This document shows, in pieces, positions 9,031 through 20,970 of a stretch of DNA of 64,000 nucleotides (position 1 is its first letter; each line of letters opens with the position of its first letter). The position numbers and the translations under genes were made by a program. The notes below the pieces were generated by a model that was not told the origin of the DNA, did not search any database, and worked only from the letters and a program-made list of their open reading frames with translations. Source of the DNA: Phoma sp. XZ068 (Eukaryota; Ascomycota; Dothideomycetes; Pleosporales; Didymellaceae); contig RBKR01000024.1 in NCBI GenBank assembly GCA_004835665.1, positions 496,001 to 560,000 of the forward strand. Reading direction: 5' to 3'.

Positions 9031-11493
9031 CTCAATAGGACACAACTTATAAAGTGAGCAACATTAGTACTATATCAGAGATTAAGATACAATTATATGT
9101 GGTGCACACCAGCTGTGGCTTAGGAGATGCGTGCCATTGGCTTCGAGACAAGCAGCAGGTAGGCATTTCAGGATTACTATCTCACACGATTATAAGTACG
9201 ATCATGCGTGCATACATTTTTGTACTAATTCTATAGCATAGACATGGAAATACTTAAAGGCATTACTAGTATTCAGCTCAGCAAGCTCTGCTAAACAGGT
9301 GTGTGCAGCCATATCACAGTCCCGTTGGCCCGCCTTAGGCATTTACACTGCGTAGAAGTGCATCCAGCTAGGACACGGGCTTGCGAGGACGCGGGCTCGC
9401 TAGGACGCGGGCTCGCTAGTCGCAGAACCAAGGTGCTTGAAGATTCTGCCGTTGATTATGCCGCTCTTGACAGGATGGAAGTGCTGCCATAGGCACTAGA
9501 AGGCGAAGCTGTAAGGCGATAGCTTGCGAGCGGATGCACTATTGGCGAAATAAAAGAGCACAGGCGATCTTTTCATCCTAGTCCTCTCTAGAACAGTAGA
9601 GTGTAACAATACTTAGATATTATTGTATTTGTAGCAATTATTTGTAGGAATCTAGTTGAGGATTCTCTCAGACTACGGCACCTAAGTTTGCAATCTCTAA
9701 GGCAACTCAACCTGGCCATTTCCGGGCCTAGTTCATCTAGGCTTCTCTGTAAGGCAAGCGCCAGCTATAACGGCCTCGCGCTAGAATGACGTAATGCACA
9801 AGCTTGTACGTCTTGCGTGCGCTATTGTAGGAAGTAGCCTAGGCCCGGGCTGCTGACAAGATCAAACTTCGGGTACTTGGATCGAGCGCGATCGTGTCGC
9901 CGAAACCATGAAGTAAGACTGTGAAGCTGAATTCTCGTCGAGGGGAGTAGCGCCAACAAGAGGCAGCCAATAGCGAGCGTGTCAACGGTGACACCACACA
10001 GTTGCACGCCCCAACAGCTTAGTCCCTACCACAAAGTCATTTTGTCAACACAATCACCATTAGTTACTAAATCGCCCTGTACCGCGGTACTGGTATCCTT
10101 TGTACAAGCAATAAAGAGTGCAGCATGCCGAAACGCTCCAAAGCTCTTTGCTGCTGAACAATCATGGCAGGAATGCTCATCGATTGTTTTAATTACGCAA
10201 GCGTGACTGAGTGGTGCTGTATCGACTATCGCCAAGAACATACATTGGTGTCATGGTTTCCATCACACAGATTAACCCTGTCTCGTGTTCCTATGCACTT
10301 GCGTAACGCATCTCGACTGTTGTAGCACAGCAAAAGCGCTTCTGCAAGCTGCAGTGTTAAGGTAGGTTTGTGCCGCGGCATTGTGGTCGTGCTTTGATGA
10401 CTTCCTGGCACGTATCGCCTAAGTTGCCAATACGCTAGTTTCATCAAGTCCTCGCGTTGTTTTCTGAGATACATATTTGGCATTCTCATCGGCCTCTAAT
10501 GCGCCTGAAGATAAGTTTCTTCAATCGCCTATCTAACTCTTTCCAGCCCAGTAACCATGATAGTAAATAGCTGGATTATAGTGACCCCAGTGAGTGATTC
10601 CTACCGACGCCAGCGCTTCCAACGAGCAGCACTGCTAACAGTATATCGTGCTAACTACTGATCATGTGATCGATCAATCAGCAGTGTGGCCCCCAATGAT
10701 AAGTAAGCAATAAGTAGTGACTAAGGGCAACCGTAGTACGGTTCTACTAAAGTAGTTTTAGATTTTGTAGTATTAAGGCCTTATATTTGTTCTATTTTCA
10801 ACATTTAGAAGGGTACTCCCGCCACTAGTTGCATGTAAGCTACGTAATTGGCTGAAAACAATCACTAAGCTAATTAAAGTATAGGCTAGTTAGTAAGCGA
10901 GCCATCGAGTGCACGCTAACAAACTCAACACCATCGCGAGTGTTGACTAGGGACGTATACAGCCTCATAAACTATAGCAATAAAGCTACAGCCAATCGCT
11001 GATTTGTTAGATAAGCCTCGCTTGTAGCTTATAGCCTTGGCAACTAATACGGCGACGCCGACGTTACCGGCTTGATCCCACCTACACCACAACACGATTA
11101 CGGCCACAGCCACGGTCGAAGCCTTATTGACGCCCTCTACGCCTCTGCATACATGCCTGCTACAGTACTGTTGACACCTACGAAGGAGAGTAAGTCTAGA
11201 GCTTTTAAAAGCGATCTACACCCCAGTATGACGCATGCTCTGCTGCGCGGTATATAGCTATATTATCCTTACCTCTGTGTAAGCGTGAAGGTTATCTGTG
11301 TAGCTCTCCTGTATATGTAAGCATCTCTGGTGAGAAGGACCTTAGTGCTCCTCGCGTGGCTCTACACTGTAGCATCTTGGCAACGTGCGAGGTGGCTGGG
11401 TATGCATGTGGCTGGGAGGAAATTTGTATGGGAACTAAGGTATATTATCCTCTCCACGTTATCTGCTTTAACCCTTGCTTGCATACTTCTACG
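9031..11493. other. Gene-poor stretch with degraded sequence
   Basis: No convincing gene on either strand. Apart from the 16-bp tandem repeat listed separately, it contains AT-rich TA-dense stretches (about 9550-9660 and 10670-10900) typical of decayed repeats, and upstream sequence of the hAT element. A possible left end of that element is near 10723 (GGGCAACCGTAGTACGG). Confidence 0.4.
9367..9419 (+). repeat. 16-bp tandem repeat, about 3.3 copies
   Basis: Units at 9367-9382, 9383-9398 and 9399-9414 plus a partial copy share the consensus GCTAGGACGCGGGCTC with one to three differences. No gene overlaps it. Confidence 0.8.
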
Positions 11494-14107
11494 ATGCGCC
11501 GGTTCCTGGCTAACAACAACAGCCCACAGGGTACCCCACCAGTTACCCCTTCACCCATACACCATGGCCCCAGCTCCCGTAGGCTTGGCAAAGCCAGAGC
11601 CCCCGACAACTCTCAAGCCTCGTCGTCACACAGTTCTCAGTCCTGCCTATCCCAAACAGGCTCTGAAGCCTCATCAGCTATCTATCTCAACTCTCCGCCA
11701 CAGCTATCGTTATCGTCATCCGAGTCGCCACTACAATACAGTACGCCAAGCCACACGTACTCCGTTAATAGCAAGGATTGGGTACGTGGTGTGAAGTTTG
11801 ACGTTGATTTCTACCACGTGTACCGTAAGGGTCAACGGCTTGTGCCTTCCCGATTAGGCTACGCCGTCAGGTACAAGGGTAATCTATCGGGTGGTCGTGA
11901 GGCGTCTGAAATATGGCGATACGGGGTTCAACTACAGTACACAGAGGAAAATGGCAACAACCAGCCAATTAAGATATGGCTCTGTAAGATTTGTCACCAG
12001 AGGCGTGACAGGAACGACGCCATGACCGTATCTGGTACAGCCCACATTGTCAACCATCTCAAAAAGGCACACTCTATCGATCCATCTACCGGCTGCCTGA
12101 TGCCTAAGGTGCCTGTACTCCGACCCGACTCTCCATTTACCACAGCTGCCCACGTACCCGGGTCGTCGGCTATTACGTCTCATATACCTTGGGAAGAGGA
12201 CAGCTTCCAAGCAGCAGTTGTGGATTGGACGATCTCCCGTGACCTCAGCTTCGTCGACGTCACAAACGCGTCGACGCGAGGGCTGTTAACATGGAATCGA
12301 ATTGATCTACGCCACGCCTTACCTGATTCGCCAACGACGCTGTCGTCGTATATTAATAAGCAAGCACAGGTACGGAAGACTGAGGTATCACGACTACTAC
12401 AAGCAGCAGCTGGAAAGATCAGTGTCAGCGTCGACGTGTGGACGTCAAGCAACCATATCAGCTTCCTGGCCATAGTTGCCCACTTTGTCGGTAAGTCTTA
12501 CCCGGGCTAACAACGTCACCTGTACTAATCTACCGTCAGATGCCAACTACAACCAACGAGACCTCCTTATTGCCTTCCGTAATCTTCTTGGCGACCACAC
12601 AGGCAGTACACAGGCTTCTGTTATACTCCAAGTTATTCGAGAGTACGATTTTGAGCTCAATTTTAACTGTTTTGTTGGTGACAATGCCACAAGTAACGAC
12701 AGCAAGCTCATTGCTGGCCTTAACCAGTCTCCGGTACTTAACCTTGGTACCGAACACCGTATACGCTGTGCAGGCCACATCATCAACCTCGTTGTCAAGG
12801 CAACGTTATATGGCGAGGGCGTCAGCCGGTTTGAAGAAGAGATCGCCCAGGCAGCCCCGATAGATCAATTTAGACTGTACAGGAGCCACGGAGTCGTCGG
12901 CAAGCTCCACAACTTTGTGAGAGCAGTCTGTGCGTCACACAAACGACGTGAGCTGTTTCTATCGGTGTTCAACGACCTCGGCGACGACGACCCCACGTGG
13001 CGGTTTGTCAAACTGCAACTACTACAAGACGGTGGCGTACGCTGGCACTCGGTATACCTCATGCTTCTACGTTGCCGTGAGGTACGTGAGCCAATCGCAG
13101 CTTTCCAACGCAAGTATCGACAGGTCATGAGAGCCGACAAGGATTTTGACCTCAACGACGACAGCTCAGGCAAGTACTACAACCCAGTACTAGACGGTCT
13201 CACAGAGGACGAATGGATTGAAGTTGATGACCTAATCGACTTTCTGAAGGTCCCCTACGACCTCACCAAGGCACTAGAAGGCAGCAACAGCGTGTCAGGC
13301 TTTGGCTCATTGTGGCAAACAATAATCAATCTACAGACTCTGTGGCAGCACTACAATATAGCCAACGAGAGGCTTGACAACTACGACGACACCTCATACG
13401 TCAAGTTAGGGGTCAGCTATGGACTACAGAAGCTTAACACGTACTGGGAGAAGCTTATAATTGACCCAAGTCCAAGTTTCTACTGCATTGCCACGGCTCT
13501 TCATCCAAGACTACGCCTTAGTTGGTTCAAATCTCACTGGAGAAGCTTCCCAGCTTGGCAGTTAAAAGCTGACAGGTCTATACGTACTACCTTCGCACAG
13601 TATCTGAACAACGAGGCTATACCAGATGAGCCCTACCCTACAGATCGACGTCGAAAACTACCAGCTAGTTACTCCACTAACCCTCTTGCAGCCACCATGG
13701 AGGTAGATAGCGAGTACCTTACTGGTAGTCGTAACCACAAGCGTCAAAAACGAACTACACAGCTACAGGAGTACTTTGACGACCTTGACGAAGATCTATC
13801 AAGAGATGAGGACTACCAGGAGTTAATGACTGATCCATGGCAATGGTGGCTACAGATCGGGCGCAGCAAGTACCCTGTTGTCTTCAAGATGGCTGTCGAC
13901 TTTCTATCCATCCCATCTACCAGCTGCGAGTGTGAGCGCTGTTTTAGTACAGCTAACCGCACAATTACTACAGACCGAAACAGTCTATCTCCAAAAACAA
14001 TTGAGGCACTTCAACTACAGAAGAACTGGCTTAAGAACAACGTTGTCAAGAGCCCCCTAACTGCACTTACTGGTTTTATATCCCAGAAACAGAAGGGGTG
14101 GCTATAG
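11494..14107 (+). mobile_element. hAT-family transposase, two exons, intact reading frame
   Basis: Exons 11494-12490 and 12540-14107, joined by a 49-nt intron (GTAAGT donor, CAG acceptor), encode about 854 aa without a stop. Features in order: a Ser/Pro-rich N-terminus, a BED-type zinc finger (about 161-195, CKIC...HIVNHLKKAH), the catalytic-domain start VSVDVWTSSN just before the intron, DNATSND and CAGHIINLVV after it, and the C-terminal hAT dimerisation region (about 785-832, TSCECERCFSTANR). The start at 11494 (MRRFL) is preferred over the in-frame ATG at 11356, whose extra residues look non-coding. It should cut and paste its own element. Terminal inverted repeats are uncertain: GGGCAACCGTAGTACGG near 10723 and its loose counterpart near 14183-14200 are the best pair, with no clear 8-bp target duplication. 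Confidence 0.9.
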
Positions 14108-14929
14108 TAGAATAATATAGACATTAACTCTGACTTATACGCTAGTCTAAAATGGGAAATTATACTACAGTACTACGGCTTACGGTCAGTACAGTTGCCT
14201 AATTTGGATGATCAATAAGTAGCAACACCAAAACTTGATCGATAAGTAGTTGAAAATCCTGGTTCAGTACGGTATTACTGCCGTTGGAAGCGCTGACCGA
14301 CGCCAACGTTGTGCGAGAGTGCACGGCTTCAGACCCGGCCATCGGAAAAGTAACGGCGTCTCTGGCCACTCGCTTCCAATACCGAATGTGCCGCTCTGTG
14401 TGCTGGCTCATAGCGGCGTGATTACCATCAATAAAGGCTCTAAGCCGGTTGGATCCCTGCCACCTCGCTTCTGTAAAGGCAACTTCCGAATTATAGATCC
14501 ATGTCGATGCATACAGGTTGACGAGAGCTAAAATTTGAAGGTGTTTCTAGAGCACTAAAACTTGACCTAGCGACCTTATGCTACTTCAGTATGCCAAGTA
14601 CTTGTTTTCTGAGGGACAGAGTGTCAGCGTGGCTCAACTGGCGAGACAGTGATGAACATCCGCGTAGAAACTGCGTTGGACACTGTAGGGACAAGACTGT
14701 CACAACTGAACTTCAACCCTACTCTGGATTTATAAAAGATGTCGCTGGGTCTTGGAATGGACGTATTGGGATCAGCGTTGTCAAACTAGCATCTGAGATG
14801 AATCCGAGCAACTCACAGAGCTGTTCTCCAGCGCCTTCGAATTTTGGTCAAAGACTATTACAATAGCCTCTCCAAGGCTTTTCAACTCGACTTCTATAAC
14901 GGACCCTACACACCCGAGTAGACGCTGGC
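14108..14929. other. Degraded 5' part of a Tc1/mariner element
   Basis: No open gene. It lies between the hAT stop and the first recognisable Tc1 transposase segment and probably contains its decayed helix-turn-helix region. Confidence 0.35.
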
Positions 14930-15824
14930 ATGTTTCGAGCAGCTACACATAGCGAGATTACTCCTCCTCAAGCTGATCAGAGGCAGAATTACTCTGCTGT
15001 TAACCAATATCGACCTGTTGTAGGGTTCTGGGATGGTGTTCAGTTCACTGACGAGGCTCATATGGCCCTGGATGACTTCCCTGTTGAGTGGATATTGCGT
15101 ATTATTGGCGAAAGGACAGCACCAAACAACGTCGTCCAACACACTGATAAGAGTGCAAACGTAGTCCACTTTGCAGGTTGGATCAACTACTACGAGCGAG
15201 CCGATGAGCTCACCTTCTACAACGACGAGTATGACGATTATGTGGCTCCGAAGCCTCCTCCAAAGCCTCGAAGGCGCCCAGCCACAGAGTCTACAGCAGA
15301 ATTTGACGCTAGAATGAGAGTCTGGGAGGCCGAACTTGCACGGACACCACAGATACAGAAGCCTGGCAACTCTATGAGGGCTATATACTATGTGGAGAAG
15401 ATCTTGCCGTTGTACTGCACTGCATACACGTCGTTGGTGGCTCGCTCAGACTCATTGCGAGCCTCTGTTCCTATACAACAACGATATAACTGGTTTCTCA
15501 TGGAGGATAACGACCCTAACCATGGTACTCGGAATCCCAACTCGTTACCAGCTGTCTATAAGCATGATCGTGGTATAAGAACGCTCTCATCCAGCCAATT
15601 CACCCGACCTCAACCCTATTGAAAGCATGTGGAACATCATTAAATCACGCGTTAAGCAGAGACTCAACACCATCAATAGTATCACGGAGCTCAAGGCAGC
15701 ATTACAACACGAGTGGAAGCAAATTCAACAAGAAATGGTGCAGGAGCGGATAGATGAGATGCCCCATCGTTGTAGGCAGGTGTTTCAATACCCAAGCGTT
15801 CGGGTGAAGACTACGCTCTGGTAA
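14930..15824 (+). pseudogene. Tc1/mariner-type transposase relic, frameshifted
   Basis: Frame one (to about 15586) contains GVQFTDEAHMALDD (first catalytic Asp region), a charged proline-rich insert (APKPPPKPRRRP) and FLMEDNDPNHGTRN (second Asp). After a one-base insertion or two-base deletion near 15586, the next frame gives HPANSPDLNPIESMWNII (the Glu of the DDE triad) and ends at 15824. The N-terminal DNA-binding half is missing or unreadable. This is the usual order of a Tc1-like DD34E transposase, now inactive. Confidence 0.8.
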
Positions 15825-16329
15825 TACTACAACACCACAAAAATTAATCATGATAGTATTCTCTAGTATCCTAGCTTCCTTATTAATCAAAAACTACTTT
15901 AAAATGTCTTGTGGTGGTTAAAAACAATGCGTTTTAGTATAGTGGGTGCTAACAAAGTAACATTTGGTGGGGTTGCTCACGTCATCAATAAGTGTCCAGC
16001 TTTTTTTGACTACCTAGGGGGTGAGAGCAAGAGCAAGAGCAGCGTCGATTGCTAGTTATGAGAGTGAAGGCAGGCGGGACTAACAATAAGGAATTATTAC
16101 AGCGAAAGCTGCACACCCTTCGGTGCTGTTTATGAACCGACAGATTATTTTAATATACACTAGGTAGTTCTGAAGTTTGGCAGGGGCTTAGTACAGTCCG
16201 GTCACAAGCCTATCGAGTACGTTAACCTGATTTGCTGATACCTAGGCAGACTATAGGTATACATTATTATGTCTCCACGGTCCTAGAACTGCTTGTTTTG
16301 GCAAGTTCCTCAGGCATTTCCTTCGTGAG
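15825..16329. other. Non-coding, 3' flank of the Tc1 relic
   Basis: AT-rich, no gene seen. It holds the 3' end of the Tc1 relic and the 3' flank of the cutinase gene; I could not place an inverted-repeat end. Confidence 0.35.
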
Positions 16330-17339
16330 TTAAACTTGGAGGCAATTGTTAGTGATGAAATTTTTTATATGTTGACTCCACTTACTATTCGCTTTCTGTA
16401 TCACAAACTGGGCAGCCGTTGCCGCATCGGCGCCGTAAGTCAGGTGGTCGACTGTAATAAAGCCGCCGTCACAAACACTGTCATTTTCGTGGCAGATAAC
16501 CAAGGTCTTGCCGGACGCGCCGGTAATGGCCGCTTGGTCTCGCGGGTCCCCAAAGGTTATGACTGAGCTGACTTTAGACATCGTGCTCGCAGGTAGGGTG
16601 TCAGCAGTGCTGCGGACAACTAGTGCTCCTTGAGAATAGCCTGACATGACCACGTTGGTATTAGGGCAGCTACTGATAGCCTTGTTGAGGAAAGCAGTCC
16701 TGAAAATAATGGAGTCAGTATTTTTATTCATTTTATGTCTTTCGTGCTCCATTCCTGTTAAAGGATCTGAAACGGGATAACTACTTACATGCTTGGTACT
16801 CCTTGGGTGCCGTTTAGATTAAAGCCAGCGAAAGTAGCGGGGTATTCTACACCTTGAACGGCGAGGGTTTTGCTCCCAAGTTGTTCACTCAGAGCATCGA
16901 AAAACGGCGGTCCCGTCACCAGCCCTACGTTGCCCGGCTCGGTGGTCCCTCGGGCAAAAACGACAGTCACATCGGCACAGGGCGCGTTTCGTGCCAGGTC
17001 GTCTCTCTGTGTATCAATGCCGACGGAATCAGCTAAGCGCTGTTGCAACGGAGTCAAGATCCTGCCCACAGCATCGAGGGCCATTGCACCCTCCGGTAAG
17101 CTACTTATAAGCCTTAAGAATTGGTTTAAGAGCCCGGAAGGGAATTGAGCTAAAGGATCCGGAAGGGTTTGCCGCGGTCCAAGATCAAGGGAACTGGCAA
17201 CCACGTCTCTCTGCTCAGCAATGAGCCGATCGCTCGTGACAGCGGGAAACCCATAAACGAGAGCCACGAAGTGGATCGCTAGAGCACCTAATAGCACGGC
17301 TGCATAGCGCACACTGCGGCTGCGTTGGTTTTGGAACAT
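16330..17339 (-). CDS. Secreted cutinase (alpha/beta hydrolase), two exons
   Basis: Exon 1 is 17339-16789 and exon 2 is 16699-16330, separated by an 89-nt intron (GTAAGT...TTTCAG); together they encode about 306 aa. I choose the ATG at 17339 (MFQNQ) because a TATA box at about 17436-17442 makes the upstream ATG at 17429 too close. The protein has a signal peptide-like N-terminus, then an extension rich in Leu and Pro, the cutinase opening CADVTVVFARGTTEPGNVG, the nucleophile motif GYSQG, the acid in SVCDGG and the histidine in DHLTYG. It should hydrolyse cutin or related polyesters outside the cell. It is an intact host gene between two transposon blocks, ending in TAA. Confidence 0.93.
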
Positions 17340-17435
17340 TGCGTGGGTGAATGACTGTGAAATTGGTTCGTGTAGGTATGGGTAACGGAACAGAATGTGT
17401 TGTTGATGGCTTTGAAACGTTATCAGCACCAGAGG

Positions 17436-17442
17436 ATATATA
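17436..17442 (-). promoter_or_regulatory. TATA box of the cutinase gene
   Basis: On the minus strand a TATATA run lies about 100 nt upstream of the chosen ATG at 17339, a normal core-promoter distance. Confidence 0.5.
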
Positions 17443-18274
17443 CTTCATGAATCGTTGAAGTCAGGCATATGATTTATTGTCAAAGATCGGCAGTTGAAAT
17501 ATGCTCCTTAACGCTCGTCCTCAAGCCCTGTCCTGAAGATACCCCTGACAAGTACCCCTATGCGTCGTATCAATTTGCGATACCCACAGGCATGGCTCTG
17601 TGCATCATAAGCTCAGCTTACTTTTGGAGCGAAAGTATCCTAGTCAAGTCAACTCAACATGGAGAGGTTGTGCTAGCAAGAATGCCTGTACTGTCGCATC
17701 GCTGCGTAATACCCAAAGTTTGTATGTGCTCCCCTGTCCTTGGCATTGAAAATCGAAAATAAATCCAAGTGCGCGGCTCTAGTGGCTCGTTTCCCCGCAA
17801 TAAGTTATTTAGCTGTAACGAATGTGGTGGTCATCACACACTATCAAGCGAGAAGATCCCTGTGTCTAGGTACGGGGGTTAGATCAGGATGCATGTCTTC
17901 ACATGCTGCCGAGGCGCGGATATCGTACCTTTCGACATCAAGATGCCACCCATCTTTTCCAAAAGTACTGCTCAGAGATTAGTTCAAGAGGACAGGCTAA
18001 GCCTGGCGAGTCGACGTCCTAGACGTCTTGACAATACGATCTATGGGGGATCTACAAAGACTGTGCAGTGCCGGATTCGAGCCTGCCTTGGTAAATTCTT
18101 CTGCATTATTTGAAGCCTTAGTGCCACTCGGGTTGAGCAGGATTATACCTGTTCGGTATTCGCTGTCCAGTGGCGTTCATGCAAACTAGACCTGCCTGCC
18201 TAAAAGTCAAATTCGGCATTAACGACTTGAAAAAGGTTCGAGCAATAAATTGATTCAATTTGCTTCCCCTTCAA
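17443..18274. other. Cutinase upstream region, no gene recognised
   Basis: Short frames only. It lies between the cutinase promoter and the left end of a pogo-like element. Confidence 0.4.
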
Positions 18275-18319
18275 ACGTGAACCACAAGTGGAATGCGCAC
18301 ACAAGCGAAATGCGCACCT
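18275..18319 (+). repeat. Left terminal inverted repeat of pogo copy 1
   Basis: Starts ACGTGAACCACAAGTGGAAT and contains the 9-mer AATGCGCAC twice. Pairs with 20075-20120. Confidence 0.85.
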
Positions 18320-18392
18320 CACCAAGCTTCGTGACTTTGCACAAGAATGACTCAACACCATAACTAGCTATTATAGCATGCAGTAGCGTAAA

Positions 18393-20038
18393 TTAATCTT
18401 CTGCTCCTACAGTACGTTCCTTACACGTGCGCTTGTTATGCCCTGCCTCCCCACAAATTTTACAGTGCCTTGTACCTCCTCCACCTACACCTGTGCGGGC
18501 CCTCTCCTCACGCCTCTCTACCTCAAGTTGAGCCTCAACCTCCCTTTGAGCGACTAAATCGTCTGCCTCTTCCTTTGATAAGGCTCCTCCCTTCTGGATC
18601 TGCTTCCTTTTGTGTTTCTTACGCTCAGATGCAGCCTTGTATGCCTGCTCAAGGTCGGCTATTCGAGCTTCAAGCAACGTGTGAGTGCAACTTCAAAGTC
18701 GAACCCTTTTTTAACCTGCAGAACCATCTCGATGATAGAATCAGGTGAGGAGCTCTTGTGACCGCGAATCCGCTTCAAGATCAGCATTGTTTGGCCTCTA
18801 TGTCCCAGGCGTTGCTGGGTGTTTTGGGTTGCCAGTGCCGTAGGCCCTGGTAGAGGTGGAGTTGGCGTGCGAGGCTTTACTTCAAGCTTTGATAGCACCA
18901 CCTCTGGACTGTGTGGCACTAAGCCAGTGGCTCGGAAGCTTGATAGGATGTTCTCCTTTGAAAATGAGCCCTCAAACACCCGCTTAAAGGAAGTCAGGAA
19001 CGCCTTCTTGTCAATGTGGTTAATGTGGCTGGTTGCCAAGCCCCTGATCTCTCTCCCGTATGCCCGCTTTAACAGCGAAAAACATACCACGTCAAGCGGC
19101 TGCAGGATGTGCGACTCATGTGGAGGCATGCAGAGGGTAATGATCTTGTTCTCCTCACAGAGATTCTGGAAGGCAAGCGACTTGTGGCTCTCGTGGCCAT
19201 CAATGATAAACAGCACATGGCTACCCACCCGACGGCCTTCTGTATGCTGGGTAAAGTACTGCAGCCATGCTAAACCAAGCTCGTTAGTAGTCCAGCCGTT
19301 GTCGCTAACACTGATGCGCCAAACCTTCGAGATATCGTGGTACCAGGTCTGGTCGTGGTTCTTTGCTTTGAAGGTGAAGAAGGGTGGGACTGTCCAGCCC
19401 ATCGCGTTAATGCCAGCGATCAACGTTACCCACTCACGGTCACCAGGTTGGATCCCTAGTGGTCGAGTACGTCTATCTGAAGCAGTCACCACCTTAACAG
19501 TCCCTGCGGCGCCCATCGTGAAGCCAGTCTCGTCGAAGTTGTAGGTGTCTTCGTCTAGGATGCCGTTCTTCGCCTTGACGTTGCGTACAAGGTCAGACCA
19601 GGGGCTGATAACAGCTGGATCGCTGCACAGGACTCTCTGGTGATCGCGCTGTCTAGTCAACTGAGACTTGACCTCAGGCTTCCGGCGGACGAATTTTGTG
19701 ACACAGTTTTCGCCAACCTGGTCACCACCGCGTACAGCGGACAGTTAGTTGGCCATTTCTCGCACATAACTTAAGGTAGGGGCAAATCCTCGCGCATCTA
19801 GCTTCCTTATATATTGTACAACTGCGTCCTCTTCGTGCCTGTGAAGCCTTGATAATTCGGGCCGGGAATCGCGTTGTGAGGGCTTTCCAGCGTGTCGCAG
19901 CAGAAGGGTGCTTTCATGAACATTGTAGATTGCAGCAGCGCGTCGCCGGCTTGAACTCGCGTCTTTTTTTATTGCTAGAATAGCTAGGATGATCCTATCT
20001 TCACGAGGGAGTAATTCGATATTAGGTTGTTGAGACAT
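18393..20038 (-). pseudogene. pogo/Fot1-type DDE transposase with zinc knuckle, broken
   Basis: Start MSQQPN at 20038, matching the start of the related copy at 48283. Read leftward: helix-turn-helix region (RRRAAAIYNVHESTL), a TAA at 19745-19747 after MAN where the second copy has Ser (MANSLL), then in the same frame YNFDETGFTMG (first Asp), FIIDGHESHKS (second Asp) and HILQPLDVVCFSLLKRAY (third acidic residue). A frameshift near 18676 moves into the last segment, a basic coiled region (ERKKHKRKQ) and a CCHC zinc knuckle CKICGEAGHNKRTC ending at 18393. Two lesions make it non-autonomous. The zinc knuckle is shared with the copy at 46.6 kb. Confidence 0.88.
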
Positions 20039-20074
20039 TGGGCTTGAAGGTAGAGAGAGGTGTAGTCTTGGCAA

Positions 20075-20120
20075 AGGTGCGCATTTCGCTTGTGTGGCGC
20101 ATTCCACTTGTGGTTCACGT
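20075..20120 (+). repeat. Right terminal inverted repeat of pogo copy 1
   Basis: Reverse complement of 18275-18319 with one inserted base. Confidence 0.85.
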
Positions 20121-20334
20121 TGTTGGCAGGTCTAGAAAGTACGGTGATATCTGGATCGGAGAGGCCGAAATTCTATACTTGCGGTGAGACCGAGACGATC
20201 GGGTTGACCGTCGGCCAGGCCGAAGAGCTGAAGTTGAGGCCGTGATATAAAGGAATAGGTTGCGCTCTGGAGAACGGGACAGAGATTTCTCGAATAAAGA
20301 TAATTTCAACTCTATTAAGACTTGCGTCACATGC
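20121..20334 (+). repeat. Possible solo LTR
   Basis: Starts TGTTGGCAGG immediately after the pogo inverted repeat, has a TATAAAGG-like box and an AATAAAG polyadenylation-like signal, and can be ended at CA (GCGTCACA). No 5-bp target duplication is evident, so the borders are a guess. Confidence 0.35.
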
Positions 20335-20378
20335 GCCACAGTATTAGAGTTCTCATACGAGTCATACCAACAGGGGAG

Positions 20379-20699
20379 ACTCAGGCCACAAAAGAGGCAA
20401 TTTGGCTCTGACGGCTACTCAGAGAGCTCTTGGATCAAAAGGAGCATCTGGCAACCACGATTATCTTTGGGGACAACCAAGGGGCAATTCAGCTGGCTCG
20501 AAACCCACAGTTTCATGCCAGAACGAAGCATATCGACATCCAGCACCACTTTGTAAGGGAGGCGCAAATGAGCGGGGAGGTTGACATGCAATACACCCCG
20601 ACAGAGCGTCAGATAGCAGATGGGCTGACGAAGGCACTACCTAAGGATGCCTTCGTGAAGTTTCGAAAGGCGTTAGGACTGGAACATTGGCGAAATTGA
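20379..20699 (+). pseudogene. Ty1/copia retrotransposon RNase H tail
   Basis: The frame from 20379 reads TQATKEAIWL, a TGA at 20409-20411, RLLREL, then FGDNQGAIQLARNPQFHAR, TKHIDIQHHFVREA and GLTKALPKDAF to the stop at 20699. These are signature motifs of the C-terminal RNase H of copia polyproteins. Everything upstream (gag, protease, integrase, reverse transcriptase) is absent, so this is a 5'-truncated remnant. CGA-to-TGA would explain the stop. Confidence 0.88.
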
Positions 20700-20734
20700 T
20701 TTAATGGGAGCTTGATTGAGGTGCCGAGGGGGAG

Positions 20735-20970
20735 TGTTGGAAGCCGGTCATGTGATGAGGCGACTGGGGACTATATAAGTCAGTCCGGCTCCCTGAGTCG
20801 GACCTCAATCAATCAATCACTTACTCCCTACTGCTGCTAACACTAAGCACGGTGTTCTTCGCTCTACACTATCGCGAAGGCACCAAGCTATTACAGCGAT
20901 GCGTGCAGCCACTACAGTCAATCGATAAACGCTCAACCCACAGCAAGAGCAGGAGCTTATATGATATATT
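20735..20970 (+). repeat. Start of the 3' LTR of the copia remnant (right border uncertain)
   Basis: A purine-rich tract (GCCGAGGGGGAG, about 20723-20734) directly precedes TGTTGGAAGCC, the expected polypurine tract/LTR junction about 35 nt after the polyprotein stop. Inside are a TATATAAG box (about 20772) and CAATCAATCAATC. The 3' border is not resolved. Confidence 0.55.

Larger units (their letters stand above)
18275..20120 (-). mobile_element. pogo/Fot1-like DNA transposon (copy 1), about 1.85 kb
   Basis: The unit is bounded by inverted repeats: 18275-18319 reads ACGTGAACCACAAGTGG then AATGCGCAC twice, and 20075-20120 is its reverse complement with a one-base indel. A degraded DDE transposase fills the interior on the minus strand. 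I do not see the TA target duplication expected for this superfamily, which may be mutated or replaced by the LTR-like sequence starting at 20121. Internal sequence next to the right repeat resembles that of the element at 46.5 kb. Confidence 0.85.

Noticed and set aside
10723..14200. Firm hAT terminal inverted repeats
   Set aside because: The best pair matches only loosely and no 8-bp target duplication flanks it.
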